Shown one piece after another: positions 1-7,751 of a DNA stretch of 30,230 bases. This DNA is from Nitrospira sp. UBA2082 (GTDB lineage: Bacteria; Nitrospirota; Nitrospiria; Nitrospirales; Nitrospiraceae). The notes under the pieces were generated by a model. It was not told the origin of the DNA. It made no database searches and was given only the letters and a program-made list of their open reading frames with translations. The stretch's first letter is position 1, and each line of letters opens with the position of its first letter. Made by a program: the position numbers and the translations under genes. The stretch lies in the NCBI GenBank assembly GCA_002331335.1, contig DCZO01000015.1, forward strand, positions 100,063 to 130,292. The letters are read 5' to 3'.

Positions 1-135
1 GATCACGATAATGCGCGCATCATGTTTGATCGAGTCGTCGACCAATTCCCGGCGAGCTCTGAAGCGGATCTAGCCCGCAGGGCCATTGAGCTAGCGATCG
101 AAAGAGATGATCAGGGCTACGGCCAATCGGACTAG
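1..135 (+). CDS. C-terminal end of a TPR-like protein (partial)
   Basis: Frame 1 is open from the window edge to a TAG at 133-135 and gives 44 residues. The piece contains an amphipathic helix pair ('ARIMFDRVVDQFPASSEADL') that looks like the last tetratricopeptide-type repeat of a longer protein, where 'F..V...FP.S..A..A' is the usual helix-turn pattern. The rest of the gene lies outside the window, so its role cannot be given. It converges on the DUF2726-like gene with about 40 bases between the two stops and no strong terminator hairpin. TPR assignment is inference from one repeat. Confidence 0.5.
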   Translation, partial: DHDNARIMFDRVVDQFPASSEADLARRAIELAIERDDQGYGQSD

Positions 136-174
136 GCCGAGACGACGCCTGCGATCGGCTCCCCGGAAGGAGGC

Positions 175-678
175 TCACTCGTTCGATTCCAAACCGAGGA
201 GCGCCGTGAGTTCAGGAACCGTATAGGACTTCTTCGACCGCACCTGCACCAGCTTGATCCCTGCCGCATCTAATATGGATTCAATGACACGCTGACGCTC
301 CACCTGAGAGGGATCAGACGATGCGTCGTCAATCTGTACCACTTGCTCCACATGCCGCGTTCCCGGATGAACCAGCGCAAAATCGACACGTTTCAGCGCC
401 AGGTGGGTCAGCAGTCTTGACCGAGCGTTCCCCGGGGTTTCAACGGACACACATGACCAGAGGGGAACCTGCGCCAGAATCAGATAGCGGTCTTGGACCG
501 CCATCTGCAAAAGATTGAAGAAGGAGAGTTCGGTCTCTGTGAACACAGGGGCCGATGTGACCACGGTATCGGAGGAAAGATAAAAGGCTGCCGATGGCCC
601 GGATCTCCTCTGAAACCCCGGGAGAAACCACCACAGGGCTGTCAGCACCACAGCCGCGATGATCAGCACGGCTTCCAT
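175..678 (-). CDS. Membrane-anchored DUF2726-like protein
   Basis: This 167-residue protein starts with one hydrophobic membrane segment (residues about 2-21, 'MEAVLIIAAVVLTALWWFLP') followed by a soluble domain. The soluble part resembles DUF2726: a stretch around 'FFNLLQMAV', a central 'FALVHPG', an acidic strand with 'QIDDAS' and a C-terminal 'ILDAAGIKLVQV'. DUF2726 is linked to restriction-endonuclease-like or topoisomerase-associated folds, but no activity is proven. A longer reading frame extends upstream to 801, but that part overlaps anmK, so I chose the ATG at 678 in front of the membrane helix, 8 bases after the anmK stop. The position suggests co-transcription with anmK. Family assignment is moderate. 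Confidence 0.65.
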   Translation of the reverse strand: MEAVLIIAAVVLTALWWFLPGFQRRSGPSAAFYLSSDTVVTSAPVFTETELSFFNLLQMAVQDRYLILAQVPLWSCVSVETPGNARSRLLTHLALKRVDFALVHPGTRHVEQVVQIDDASSDPSQVERQRVIESILDAAGIKLVQVRSKKSYTVPELTALLGLESNE

Positions 679-686
679 CAGACGCT

Positions 687-1877
687 CTACTTCCGTCCAT
701 GAAGCGAACGGAGCATGGCAACCCACCCCGGACCGCTCGGAATGATACAGCCCAACACCGACGGGTGAGACGCGCCGGTGACGGAGGGAACGTTTCCGCA
801 CTGCTCCATCGCGGTTTGATACGCCAACACGGCAAAGGCCACAGCCTCAAGCGCCTTGCTGTCCCATCCATGTGACTCGAACGTGCTCACCGGCACCGGC
901 GTGAAGACCTCCGCGAGATGCCGCATGACGGCGCGATTCCGGACGCCGCCGCCGCCGACGATCACTTCATCGATTCCACCATGGATCCACCGCCTGGCCG
1001 TGCCCACGGCTTCAGCCGTCCATCGGCTGCACGTCGCCAGAAGATCCTCGATCGTCAACTGCTGGGCCTGCTGCATAACCGTCAGCTCGTCGAGCATCTT
1101 GGCCCCGAAGGCTTCCCGTCCCGTTGATTTCGGCGGAGCTTGCGACAAATATGGATGGGCGAGCAGTTTGGCTAACAACCGCCCGTCCACCTTCCCGCGC
1201 CCCGCTGACCGCCCCTCACGATCCATCACCATCCGCCCATTCGTGCTCCGAGCCATCAATCCATCCAACACCATGTTGGCTGGCCCCGTGTCAAACGCGA
1301 TCAGCCCCTCCACTCCCGATCCTCTCGGCAGATAGGTGACGTTGCTAATACCACCAAGGTTCACAATGAGCCGTGCATGACGCGGGTGGCGGAACAGAAG
1401 GGCATGGACTCCGGGCGTCAGCGGCGCCCCCTGCCCGCCTGCAGCGATGTCACGCGGGCGAAAGTTAGCGATAGTCGTGATTCCAGTCCGTTCTGCGATG
1501 ACGGCCGGCTCGGCGATTTGAAGCGTCGAACGAATGGCGCCGACGCCGGAATCCTTGATGCCATGCGGCAAATGATGCACGGTTTGGCCGTGCGAACCGA
1601 TCAAATCGATATCCTTCGGATGCAATTTTGCAGCGCGAATCACGCCCAGAGCAGCATTGGCAAACCACTCGCCCAGGAGGGCGTTGAGGTGGCACAGTTC
1701 GGCGACCGTTCCGGACACCGATGCGGAGAGGATACGCTGCTGGAGAGAACGCGGATACGGCAGCGGATGAAAGGCGACCATTTCGACGTGCACGTGGGAT
1801 TTGCGACGTCCAATCTCGACCAGCGCCGCATCGACGCCGTCGCCGGACGTTCCAGACATTAACCCGATAACTTTCAT
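687..1877 (-). CDS. anmK: Anhydro-N-acetylmuramic acid kinase
   Basis: The 396-residue product begins MKVIGLMSGTSGDGVD, the hallmark N-terminus of AnmK. Further family motifs are 'GSHGQTVHHLP' (about residue 95), 'NLGGISNVTYL', 'FDTGPANMVLD' and the C-terminal 'GGGGVRN'. AnmK is a cytoplasmic sugar kinase that opens the 1,6-anhydro ring of anhydro-MurNAc and phosphorylates it to MurNAc-6-phosphate, recycling cell-wall fragments. Length is slightly above the usual 370-390. The ATG has an AGGATG-type ribosome site close upstream. It is divergent from znuA and is followed 8 bases later by the DUF2726-like gene. No other murein-recycling gene is in the window. Confidence 0.92.
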   Translation of the reverse strand: MKVIGLMSGTSGDGVDAALVEIGRRKSHVHVEMVAFHPLPYPRSLQQRILSASVSGTVAELCHLNALLGEWFANAALGVIRAAKLHPKDIDLIGSHGQTVHHLPHGIKDSGVGAIRSTLQIAEPAVIAERTGITTIANFRPRDIAAGGQGAPLTPGVHALLFRHPRHARLIVNLGGISNVTYLPRGSGVEGLIAFDTGPANMVLDGLMARSTNGRMVMDREGRSAGRGKVDGRLLAKLLAHPYLSQAPPKSTGREAFGAKMLDELTVMQQAQQLTIEDLLATCSRWTAEAVGTARRWIHGGIDEVIVGGGGVRNRAVMRHLAEVFTPVPVSTFESHGWDSKALEAVAFAVLAYQTAMEQCGNVPSVTGASHPSVLGCIIPSGPGWVAMLRSLHGRK

Positions 1878-1930
1878 CCTGACGCCATCCTTTCAGCTCT
1901 CACCCACGCGGCCGGGTGTTCGGGTGTGCT

Positions 1931-1959
1931 ACGCTAATCGAAGTCGGGCTTCCGGTCAA
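1931..1959 (-). promoter_or_regulatory. Candidate sigma70 promoter for anmK
   Basis: Read on the minus strand there is TTGACC (1959-1954), a 17-base spacer and TAGCGT (1936-1931). The -35 matches consensus at 5 of 6 positions and the -10 at 3 of 6. Transcription would start near 1924, about 47 bases before the anmK ATG. The -10 is weak, so this is a candidate only. Confidence 0.35.
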
Positions 1960-2041
1960 GCGGATCAACAACCGACGACGAGACCGTCGATGCGGCGCTC
2001 ACGTTGACTTCCCTGGATTCGCAGTGTTACGGTCCGCGCCC

Positions 2042-2980
2042 ATGCCTCAGGGCTTCTGTGCAAAATTCGTCACTGTCATGCTGTGTCTGGCGATCCTCGC
2101 CGGCCTGTCGTTATACCCCGCGCGGGCGGAGGCCCGAGATCCGATCAACGTGGTGGTGACCATTCCGGTCTTGAAAGATCTTGCGGAGCAAGTCGGGCGT
2201 TCTCATGTACGCGTGCAGTCATTGTTGAGCGGCTATGAAAACGAGCACACCTATTCGCCGAAGCCCTCCGACCTCGTTGCGGTACGAAAGGCTCAACTAT
2301 TGTTTGAGGTCGGCATCGGACTGGAGGTGTGGGTCGCCTCACTGGTGAAGACGGCTGGAAGCCCGTCGTTGAGAGTGGTCACGACGTCCCAGGGTATCGG
2401 TGTGATCCATGATGACACCGGCCATCGGCATGGGCCGCACGAAGGGGACACCGATACCGAAGGGGCCGGGAACCCTCATATCTGGCTAGACCCTGAAAAC
2501 GTGACCATCATGTTGCGCCATATTACCGAGGCCTTGATTCGGATTGATCCAGCCCACACCGATGAGTACCGCAACAATCAAACAGCCTATCTTCAACAAT
2601 TGGATCAGCTGCGGACCGACCTGTCCAGGAAAGTCCAATCGCTCCCGGATCGTCGCTTCATTGCCCACCATCCGGCCTGGCCCTATTTCGCGAGACACTT
2701 CGGCTTTGAGATCGCCGGAACGATTCAGATCCAGTCGGGTGCAGAACCGTCGGCCCTTCATCTTCAGTCGTTGATCACCACGATCAAAAAGGACCGTGTG
2801 AATGTGATTGTCTCGGAAATCCAGCTCAGCCAAAGGCTTCCTTCGCTCCTCGCAAAGGAAACCCACGCCCGGGTCGTCATCCTGACTACTTTGCCAGGAG
2901 GCCTGCCGGGAACAGAGACCTACCTCGACATGCTCCGCTATAATGTGCTCCAATTGACCGATGCCTTGGGACATAGCTAA
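2042..2980 (+). CDS. znuA: Zinc-type ABC transporter substrate-binding protein
   Basis: The 312-residue product has a signal peptide (residues 1 to about 30, ending near 'YPARAEA') and then the cluster A-I metal-binding fold. Likely metal ligands are the His in 'NEHTYSPKPSD', the His in 'GNPHIWLDPEN', the His pair in 'AHHPAWPYF' and an acidic residue near 'VSEIQLS'. A His/Asp-rich loop ('HDDTGHRHGPHEGD') sits before the second ligand, which is typical of zinc rather than manganese binders. The protein captures metal in the periplasm for the ZnuC/ZnuB importer just downstream. The frame is open further upstream to 1916, but the ATG at 2042 directly precedes the signal peptide. No clear Zur box was recognised upstream. 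Zn versus Mn is inference. Confidence 0.85.
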   Translation: MPQGFCAKFVTVMLCLAILAGLSLYPARAEARDPINVVVTIPVLKDLAEQVGRSHVRVQSLLSGYENEHTYSPKPSDLVAVRKAQLLFEVGIGLEVWVASLVKTAGSPSLRVVTTSQGIGVIHDDTGHRHGPHEGDTDTEGAGNPHIWLDPENVTIMLRHITEALIRIDPAHTDEYRNNQTAYLQQLDQLRTDLSRKVQSLPDRRFIAHHPAWPYFARHFGFEIAGTIQIQSGAEPSALHLQSLITTIKKDRVNVIVSEIQLSQRLPSLLAKETHARVVILTTLPGGLPGTETYLDMLRYNVLQLTDALGHS

Positions 2981-3028
2981 CAGCCCAGTACTGCCCGTCT
3001 CGTTAGAGCCAGAAGGATTGCCGACACC

Positions 3029-3823
3029 GTGTCCATAGCCAGACAAGAACCGATCATTCGGTTTGAGCGCGCCTCGTTTGGGTTTCCTGGCGTTATTGCA
3101 CTCCAGGATATTTCGCTCACCATTCATGCCGGTGAATTCGTCGGGGTCATCGGCCCCAATGGATCGGGGAAAACCACCCTCTGTCGCGCAGTCTTGGGAC
3201 TGATGGCACCCCTTGAGGGCCATCTGCATATATTTGACTGCGCCTGCGAAGAGTTACGCTGCCACCATCGAGCCAAGATCGGCTATCTGCCGCAGAAAGG
3301 CGTCGTCGATCGCAATTTCCCGGTGACGGTCCTCGAAACCGTAATGATGGGCCGTTACGGCGCGCTAGGCTTGTTTCGACGCCCGGGAATCAAAGATCGG
3401 GAAATCGCGATGGACGCGCTGGCCCATGTGGCCATGGACGGACATAAGGACACCGCTCTGGGACACCTGTCCGGAGGCCAGCAGCAGCGCGTATTCATTG
3501 CGCGGGCACTGGCACAGCAGCCGAAAGTCCTCTTGCTGGATGAGCCGACTACCGGACTCGATATGACGACACAGCACAACGTCATCGAATTGGTGCAGCA
3601 CCTGCACGAAGAGCTGAACTTGACCATACTTCTCATCACCCATGACATCAATATGATCAGGTCTCGCGTGGATCGACTGGTTTTGCTCAAAACCAAACTC
3701 TACGCCGCCGCGCCTCCGGCTGAGGTGCTCAAGCCCGAGATTCTCCGCGAAGTCTACGGAAAGGACCTCGTCATCACCGAGAAGGACCTGGTCATCGTCG
3801 AGGACTATCACCATCACCATTGA
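3029..3823 (+). CDS. znuC: Zinc-type ABC transporter ATP-binding protein
   Basis: A 264-residue ABC ATPase. Walker A is GPNGSGKT at 42-49, the Q-loop is in 'YLPQKG' near 87-91, the signature LSGGQQQR is at 147-154, Walker B LLLDEP is at 168-173 and the switch histidine is H205. It energises metal uptake through ZnuB. The start is a GTG at 3029, with AGAAGG about 12 bases upstream; 48 bases separate it from the znuA stop. The protein ends in four consecutive histidines just before the stop, which is unusual and might bind metal. The stop overlaps the likely TTG start of znuB by three bases. Confidence 0.87.
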   Translation: MSIARQEPIIRFERASFGFPGVIALQDISLTIHAGEFVGVIGPNGSGKTTLCRAVLGLMAPLEGHLHIFDCACEELRCHHRAKIGYLPQKGVVDRNFPVTVLETVMMGRYGALGLFRRPGIKDREIAMDALAHVAMDGHKDTALGHLSGGQQQRVFIARALAQQPKVLLLDEPTTGLDMTTQHNVIELVQHLHEELNLTILLITHDINMIRSRVDRLVLLKTKLYAAAPPAEVLKPEILREVYGKDLVITEKDLVIVEDYHHHH

Positions 3824-4671
3824 CTGAACGATTCGTCTCCATGCTCGACCTCTTCACCTACGACTTCATGCAACGATCCCTCCTCGCGGCGGCGATGGTC
3901 GGGGGGCTCTGCTCGGTCATCGGCGTCTTCGTCGTGCTCCGGGGGCTTGCCTTCGTCGGCGCCGGCACGTCGCATGCCGCCTTTGCCGGTGTCGCGCTGG
4001 GCTACCTGATAGGCTGGCCGCCGCTGTTCTTGGCGATCGTCTTTGGCCTTGCGACAGTGTGGACCACCGGATGGGTGGAGGAGAAGGGCCGGATGAAACT
4101 GGATGTCTCCATCGGCATCTTGTACACGACGACGATGGCGCTCGCGATTCTGTTCATCGGCCTGATGAAGAACTACAATGCGGAGGTCTACGGTTACTTA
4201 TTCGGCAGCGTTCTGTCGGTGACCGAAGAGGAGCTGTTCGTGATCGGCGGACTAAGCGTGCTCGTGCTTGGCCTGATTCTGCTCTTTTCCAAAGAGTTAT
4301 ATTTCATCGCCTTCGATCAAGAAATGGCCGAAGCCTCCGGAGTCCCGGCACGCCGCATGTTCTTTCTCCTGTTGACTCTCGTCGCCCTCACGGTGGTCGT
4401 GTCATTGAAGACTGTCGGCGCGATCTTGGTATTCGCCATGATCCTGATTCCGGCATCGACTGCCTATCAGCTGACCCACAGCCTCAAGACTCTCACTCTC
4501 TACTCGATGGCAATCGGCGTCGCGACGGCCGTAGGCGGCGTGATCATCTCGGCAGTCTGTGACCTCCCCTCCGGGCCGGCCATCGTCCTCCTAGCCACAG
4601 CGCTGTTTTTTTGCGCGGTGTTTCTCTCACCAAAACGAATGAACCGTTCCTCTCCTGCACACTCGCACTAG
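3820..4671 (+). CDS. znuB: Zinc-type ABC transporter permease
   Basis: A 283-residue, strongly hydrophobic protein of the ABC-3 permease family with about eight membrane segments. Family features include 'VVLRGLAFVGAGTSHAAFAG' near residue 40 and 'KTVGAILVFAMILIPASTAY' near 198. It forms the membrane channel of the ZnuABC-type importer. The furthest start is a TTG at 3820 overlapping the znuC stop (TTGA); an ATG at 3841, seven codons later, is the alternative. Neither has a strong ribosome site, so translation is probably coupled to znuC. The gene ends the operon and a 13-bp hairpin follows two bases after the stop. Confidence 0.87.
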   Translation: MTERFVSMLDLFTYDFMQRSLLAAAMVGGLCSVIGVFVVLRGLAFVGAGTSHAAFAGVALGYLIGWPPLFLAIVFGLATVWTTGWVEEKGRMKLDVSIGILYTTTMALAILFIGLMKNYNAEVYGYLFGSVLSVTEEELFVIGGLSVLVLGLILLFSKELYFIAFDQEMAEASGVPARRMFFLLLTLVALTVVVSLKTVGAILVFAMILIPASTAYQLTHSLKTLTLYSMAIGVATAVGGVIISAVCDLPSGPAIVLLATALFFCAVFLSPKRMNRSSPAHSH

Positions 4672-4672
4672 G

Positions 4673-4706
4673 CATCTGAGCCTCCCTCCGGCTGGAGGCT
4701 CAGATG
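4673..4706 (+). terminator. Hairpin terminator after znuB
   Basis: A perfect 13-bp inverted repeat (arms 4673-4685 and 4694-4706, CATCTGAGCCTCC and its complement) with an 8-base loop begins two bases after the znuB stop. No T-run follows, so it may work with other factors or only stabilise the mRNA end. It separates the transporter operon from the next promoter. Confidence 0.65.
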
Positions 4707-4748
4707 AGTTCCGAACGTGCTCCCGCCTCACAACAGAAAACCTGCCGA

Positions 4749-4777
4749 TTGATCCAGACGGTGTATTCCCCTATGAT
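4749..4777 (+). promoter_or_regulatory. Sigma70-type promoter for the beta-barrel gene
   Basis: TTGATC (4749-4754), a 17-base spacer and TATGAT (4772-4777). The -35 matches consensus at 4 of 6 positions and the -10 at 5 of 6. Start of transcription would be near 4784, giving a leader of about 31 bases before the ATG at 4815. It lies between the upstream terminator and the ribosome site. Confidence 0.55.
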
Positions 4778-4814
4778 GATTGCATACTCGGACTATCAAA
4801 GGAGGAGGAGTTTC

Positions 4815-5453
4815 ATGCCGTACCGATCCGTACGATCATGTCTGCTGGCACTACTGGTTCTGTGCCTCGTCGGCACTACCTTTTCGACTGTCGCGTCGGC
4901 GGAAGACTGGAAGCAACAGTTCGGCGGCATTGAGGCCGGAAAGTGGGTCCTCGGAATTCGAGCCGGGTTTGCGCCGCTGACGCAACAACTTTCGGACAAC
5001 ACCTCAACATCGATCGGACCGCTGGTCAATGTGCAAGGCCTCTACAGCTTCAACACCTGGTTATTGGCCGGGTTGATGGTTGAATGGGAACGGCATGGGG
5101 TGAGTAGGGAGCGGCCGGACGCGGATCTCGGACACCAGGATACTGTCTCAGTACTTCCTACCATCGAGCTGCGCCCCGTTAAACTGGGCCAGATCACCCC
5201 GTATGTGAATATGAGCTTCGGCGTGAACGTGAACAGCTTCGGTGAAGACGTGCCGGGCGTGATTAGGCCCAGCAACACCTTTGCCTGGCGGTTGGGTTGG
5301 GGAGCCGATTATAGGCTCAACGAACGGGTGGCCCTCAACACAGAATGGGCCTACAAGCGAAACGACGGCCACGCTCACACCAACGCGGGCCGCATCGATG
5401 ACTGGAATGCATCTTCGTTCGGATTTCTCTTCGGTGCGAAGGTGTTTTTTTAG
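4815..5453 (+). CDS. Small outer-membrane beta-barrel protein
   Basis: The 212-residue product has a signal peptide (about residues 1-30, ending 'STVASA' before 'EDWKQQ') and then alternating hydrophobic/polar strands with glycine and aromatic residues, for example 'KWVLGIRAGFAPL', 'PYVNMSFGVNVNSF' and 'FAWRLGWGADYRL'. The last strand, 'FGFLFGAKVFF', ends in phenylalanine, the usual signal for outer-membrane insertion. It resembles OmpW/OprF-N type eight-stranded barrels, but I cannot name a family. The chosen ATG follows an excellent ribosome site (AGGAGGAG, 4 bases away); the frame extends further upstream without one. It is a single-gene unit with its own promoter and terminator. Function is unknown. 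Confidence 0.78.
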   Translation: MPYRSVRSCLLALLVLCLVGTTFSTVASAEDWKQQFGGIEAGKWVLGIRAGFAPLTQQLSDNTSTSIGPLVNVQGLYSFNTWLLAGLMVEWERHGVSRERPDADLGHQDTVSVLPTIELRPVKLGQITPYVNMSFGVNVNSFGEDVPGVIRPSNTFAWRLGWGADYRLNERVALNTEWAYKRNDGHAHTNAGRIDDWNASSFGFLFGAKVFF

Positions 5454-5463
5454 GCTTCTGGGT

Positions 5464-5500
5464 GCCTGCCTCACCTGTGTCATCCACGGGTGAGGCAGGC
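5464..5500. terminator. Bidirectional hairpin between converging genes
   Basis: Perfect 12-bp arms (GCCTGCCTCACC at 5464-5475 and its complement at 5489-5500) with a 13-base loop. It sits between the convergent beta-barrel gene and the GNAT gene, so it can serve both strands. There is no T-tract on either side. Confidence 0.6.
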
Positions 5501-5514
5501 CTGAGCCGAATCGG

Positions 5515-5946
5515 TCATTCTGTGCGGGCTTGCTTGCTCCGGCTCCAGACCATGCCGGTCTGTTCCTTTGAGCTGAACCCCAGCTTTTCGTAAAACCCTG
5601 GGCGTCTGGTGCACAGCCAGAAGAGCTCGACTTTCTTGAGCTGGGGATGGTTCAGAATGCGTTGAACGAGTTCCGTACCGATGCCTTGTTTTTGATACGC
5701 CCGATCAACGATCACGTCCCAGATCGTGGCGCGATACACGAAATCCGTGATCACACGACCAAACCCAACCAGGCGATCGCCGTCCCAGGCACAGAGCACC
5801 ACGTCACTATGGCGCAGCATTTCCGTGGCATCGTCCACCGTTCGATTCTTGGCCCAGGGAGCCTGATGAAAGAGCCGAAGAAGGTGAGACGCATCAAGAT
5901 TGGTCGTTTCGGAAAAGGTCACGGCGGACTTGAGCGTGGGAGGCAT
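5515..5946 (-). CDS. GNAT-family N-acetyltransferase
   Basis: A 143-residue protein of the GCN5-related acetyltransferase fold. The acetyl-CoA loop (motif A) is visible as 'VIVDRAYQKQGIGTELVQRI' near residues 78-97, with the Q-x-x-G-x-G pyrophosphate-binding signature. Upstream is the 'LVGFGRVITDF' strand, and the C-terminal part has 'RPGFYEKLGF', a conserved motif B feature. It transfers an acetyl group from acetyl-CoA to an amine; the substrate cannot be deduced. It is a single gene, divergent from the zinc-ribbon gene with 60 bases between the starts. The ATG at 5946 gives a full-length domain. Confidence 0.82.
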   Translation of the reverse strand: MPPTLKSAVTFSETTNLDASHLLRLFHQAPWAKNRTVDDATEMLRHSDVVLCAWDGDRLVGFGRVITDFVYRATIWDVIVDRAYQKQGIGTELVQRILNHPQLKKVELFWLCTRRPGFYEKLGFSSKEQTGMVWSRSKQARTE

Positions 5947-6006
5947 CTTGTACTAGATTATTGTTCGTTCACAGAGAAACTCTGGGCGGAGTGTACGAGG
6001 AAAATC

Positions 6007-6186
6007 ATGTCAACACAAGTCCGTAGTTGCCCCAAATGCTTCCAGCTCATGTGGCTGAAGCCCGACCAGTACGAATCAGTGGACGCAACCACGATTCGCG
6101 CCCAATGCCCTCACTGTGGTTCCACCGTCCGTTTTGGCTTGGTCACGGAGGGTCCGAATGCCACCGGACCGAAGATGGGGCACTGA
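6007..6186 (+). CDS. Small zinc-ribbon protein
   Basis: This 59-residue protein starts at an ATG with a good ribosome site (GAGGA, six bases upstream). It carries two CxxC knuckles, CPKC at 8-11 and CPHC near 34-37, separated by about 22 residues: the spacing of a single four-cysteine zinc ribbon. The second knuckle is followed by a basic/aromatic strand ('GSTVRFGLV'). It has no enzyme domain. It might be an RNA- or protein-binding adaptor. The frame is open far upstream, but that part lies antisense to the GNAT gene and has no matching ribosome site. Confidence 0.62.
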   Translation: MSTQVRSCPKCFQLMWLKPDQYESVDATTIRAQCPHCGSTVRFGLVTEGPNATGPKMGH

Positions 6187-6210
6187 TCACAGCGAGTCGT
6201 GATGCCTCGA

Positions 6211-6633
6211 TTAGAGACCTTGCCCCGATCCGTCTAGTTCAGGCTTGTTGCCCGGCAGAATCTTGTGCAGCACCGTGCGGTATTCCCCGATCCGTTTCTC
6301 ATCGATTCTTCCAACCTCGATTTCCCTGTCCAGGCTCATCCGTTCCAATTGATCGAGCAGAGCCAGGAGGGGTTGAACCGCTCCCAGCAATCGGCCCGCC
6401 TCAAAGGCTTCGAGGGATTCGATCAGCGCTTCATTCAGATTCTTGTACCGGGTCCCGGCGCTCTGTGCCCGGATACGGGACACACACTCTTCGTACGCAT
6501 CGATGGCTTCAAGCGCAGGCTTGACACCGGTCGGCACAACCGACAGATGGACAACGGGGGGCAGTGTGGCGGCATATTGTTTCAACTGAGAGACCACAGC
6601 TCCGATCACGTCGAGAATATCTGCTGTCTGCAT
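6211..6633 (-). CDS. Helical hypothetical protein downstream of rluD
   Basis: A 140-residue protein with no motif I recognise. Predicted to be mostly alpha-helical: an N-terminal helix 'ADILDVIGAVVSQLKQYA', a central helix 'KPALEAIDAYEECVSRI' and a long acidic/leucine-rich helix 'AVQPLLALLDQLERMSLD'. There is no signal peptide or membrane segment, so it is probably cytoplasmic. It starts 21 bases after the RluD stop on the same strand and is likely co-transcribed with it. Composition is like that of its neighbours. Function unknown. Confidence 0.6.
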   Translation of the reverse strand: MQTADILDVIGAVVSQLKQYAATLPPVVHLSVVPTGVKPALEAIDAYEECVSRIRAQSAGTRYKNLNEALIESLEAFEAGRLLGAVQPLLALLDQLERMSLDREIEVGRIDEKRIGEYRTVLHKILPGNKPELDGSGQGL

Positions 6634-6654
6634 AGAAACCGTCTTGGGACTGCG

Positions 6655-7623
6655 TCAGAGAGTTCTTGACTCGGCCCCGCCATGGGTCAAGGCTTCAAAC
6701 GTCCGGGAGACCATCTCCATATCGAAGGGAAGCGGCATGGTAAATTCCTGCGCTTCACTTGTGATGGGATGCTGAAAGCCCAACGTTCGTGCGTGAAGCA
6801 TCACGCGTGGAATCTCGATCGTCTCGATGGCGCAGACTTTTCGGCCTCCGTAGGTCTGATCACCAAGTATGGGATGCCCCAGTGACGTGAGATGCACTCT
6901 CAACTGGTGCGTGCGCCCGGTGCGCGGATAGAGGAGGACGTGGGCCGCCAATTTGCCGTATCGCCGATCGACATGATACTCCGTCACGGACTCCTTGGGT
7001 CGAGACGTTCTGGCCGAGAACTTTTTGCGCTCTTTCGAATCCCGTCCGATCGCCAATTCGATGACACCCCGGCCTTTCTTTGGCACGCCGAAGACCAAGG
7101 CCTCATACACACGAGTAATCGTATGGTGTTTGAATTGCGCCGCCAAATGACGATGCGTCTGGTCTGTCTTGGCAATGACCATGACGCCGGACGTGTCCTT
7201 ATCCAGGCGGTGAACCAGACCGGGGCGTTCTTTTCCCCCGACCGTCGAGACTGTTCCCCCCGAGGCTTGGAAGTGGTGAAGCAAGGCGTTGACCAGCGTG
7301 CCGGTCCAATTTCCCGGCGCCGGATGCACGACAATTCCCGCCGGCTTGTTCAAGACCAAGAGGTGGTCATCCTCGAACAGCACCTCGAGCGGGATGGCCT
7401 CTCCCTTTAGGGCAAGCGGCTCCGGCTTCGGCACATCCATCGTAATTTTGTCACCGGGCCTGATTTTCTGACTGGGCTTCACGATGGCATCGTTGAGACG
7501 GATACGGCCCAGTTCGATCAGCCGCTGGAGTGCAGACCGCGACATATCCCGTTCACGGTTGACGAGAAAGACATCCAGCCGTTTCGGCTGCTCACCTGCC
7601 GTGATGAGAAATTCCGTGATCAT
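6655..7623 (-). CDS. rluD: RluD-type 23S rRNA pseudouridine synthase
   Basis: A 322-residue RluA-family enzyme. An S4 RNA-binding domain occupies about residues 14-75 ('SRSALQRLIELGRIRLND'), followed by the catalytic domain with 'VLNKPAGIVVHP' (90-101) and the active-site motif HRLDKDTSG at 138-146, where D141 is the catalytic aspartate. The late motif 'GRTHQLRVHL' is also present. The enzyme isomerises uridines to pseudouridine; RluD modifies the helix 69 loop of 23S rRNA. The S4 domain plus length favours RluD over RluA, but RluC is not excluded. Divergent from the Anbu operon; followed by a helical hypothetical gene. Confidence 0.86.
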   Translation of the reverse strand: MITEFLITAGEQPKRLDVFLVNRERDMSRSALQRLIELGRIRLNDAIVKPSQKIRPGDKITMDVPKPEPLALKGEAIPLEVLFEDDHLLVLNKPAGIVVHPAPGNWTGTLVNALLHHFQASGGTVSTVGGKERPGLVHRLDKDTSGVMVIAKTDQTHRHLAAQFKHHTITRVYEALVFGVPKKGRGVIELAIGRDSKERKKFSARTSRPKESVTEYHVDRRYGKLAAHVLLYPRTGRTHQLRVHLTSLGHPILGDQTYGGRKVCAIETIEIPRVMLHARTLGFQHPITSEAQEFTMPLPFDMEMVSRTFEALTHGGAESRTL

Positions 7624-7680
7624 ATGTGGTCCAAACTACTAAAGGGTTTCAGTCAAATGCAATCGCGAATAGCCGATGGT

Positions 7681-7709
7681 TTGCCTCCTGCAGGATAGAG
7701 GGTTATGCT
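7681..7709 (+). promoter_or_regulatory. Candidate promoter for the Anbu operon
   Basis: TTGCCT (7681-7686), 17-base spacer, TATGCT (7704-7709); each hexamer matches consensus at 4 of 6 positions. Transcription would begin near 7716, upstream of the 36-codon ORF and about 143 bases before the ATP-grasp start. Weak but correctly spaced. Confidence 0.35.
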
Positions 7710-7751
7710 ACCGGTCACAGCTCATCCAACCTCATACAGGATGGCATCGTC

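Noticed and set aside
440..871. Second minus-strand frame overlapping anmK and the DUF2726-like gene
   Set aside because: Arg/Pro/Ser-rich shadow in another frame of two genes with recognisable products.
2004..2026. TTGACT upstream of znuA as a promoter or Zur site
   Set aside because: No acceptable -10 at the right distance and no palindromic AT-rich Zur-like box.
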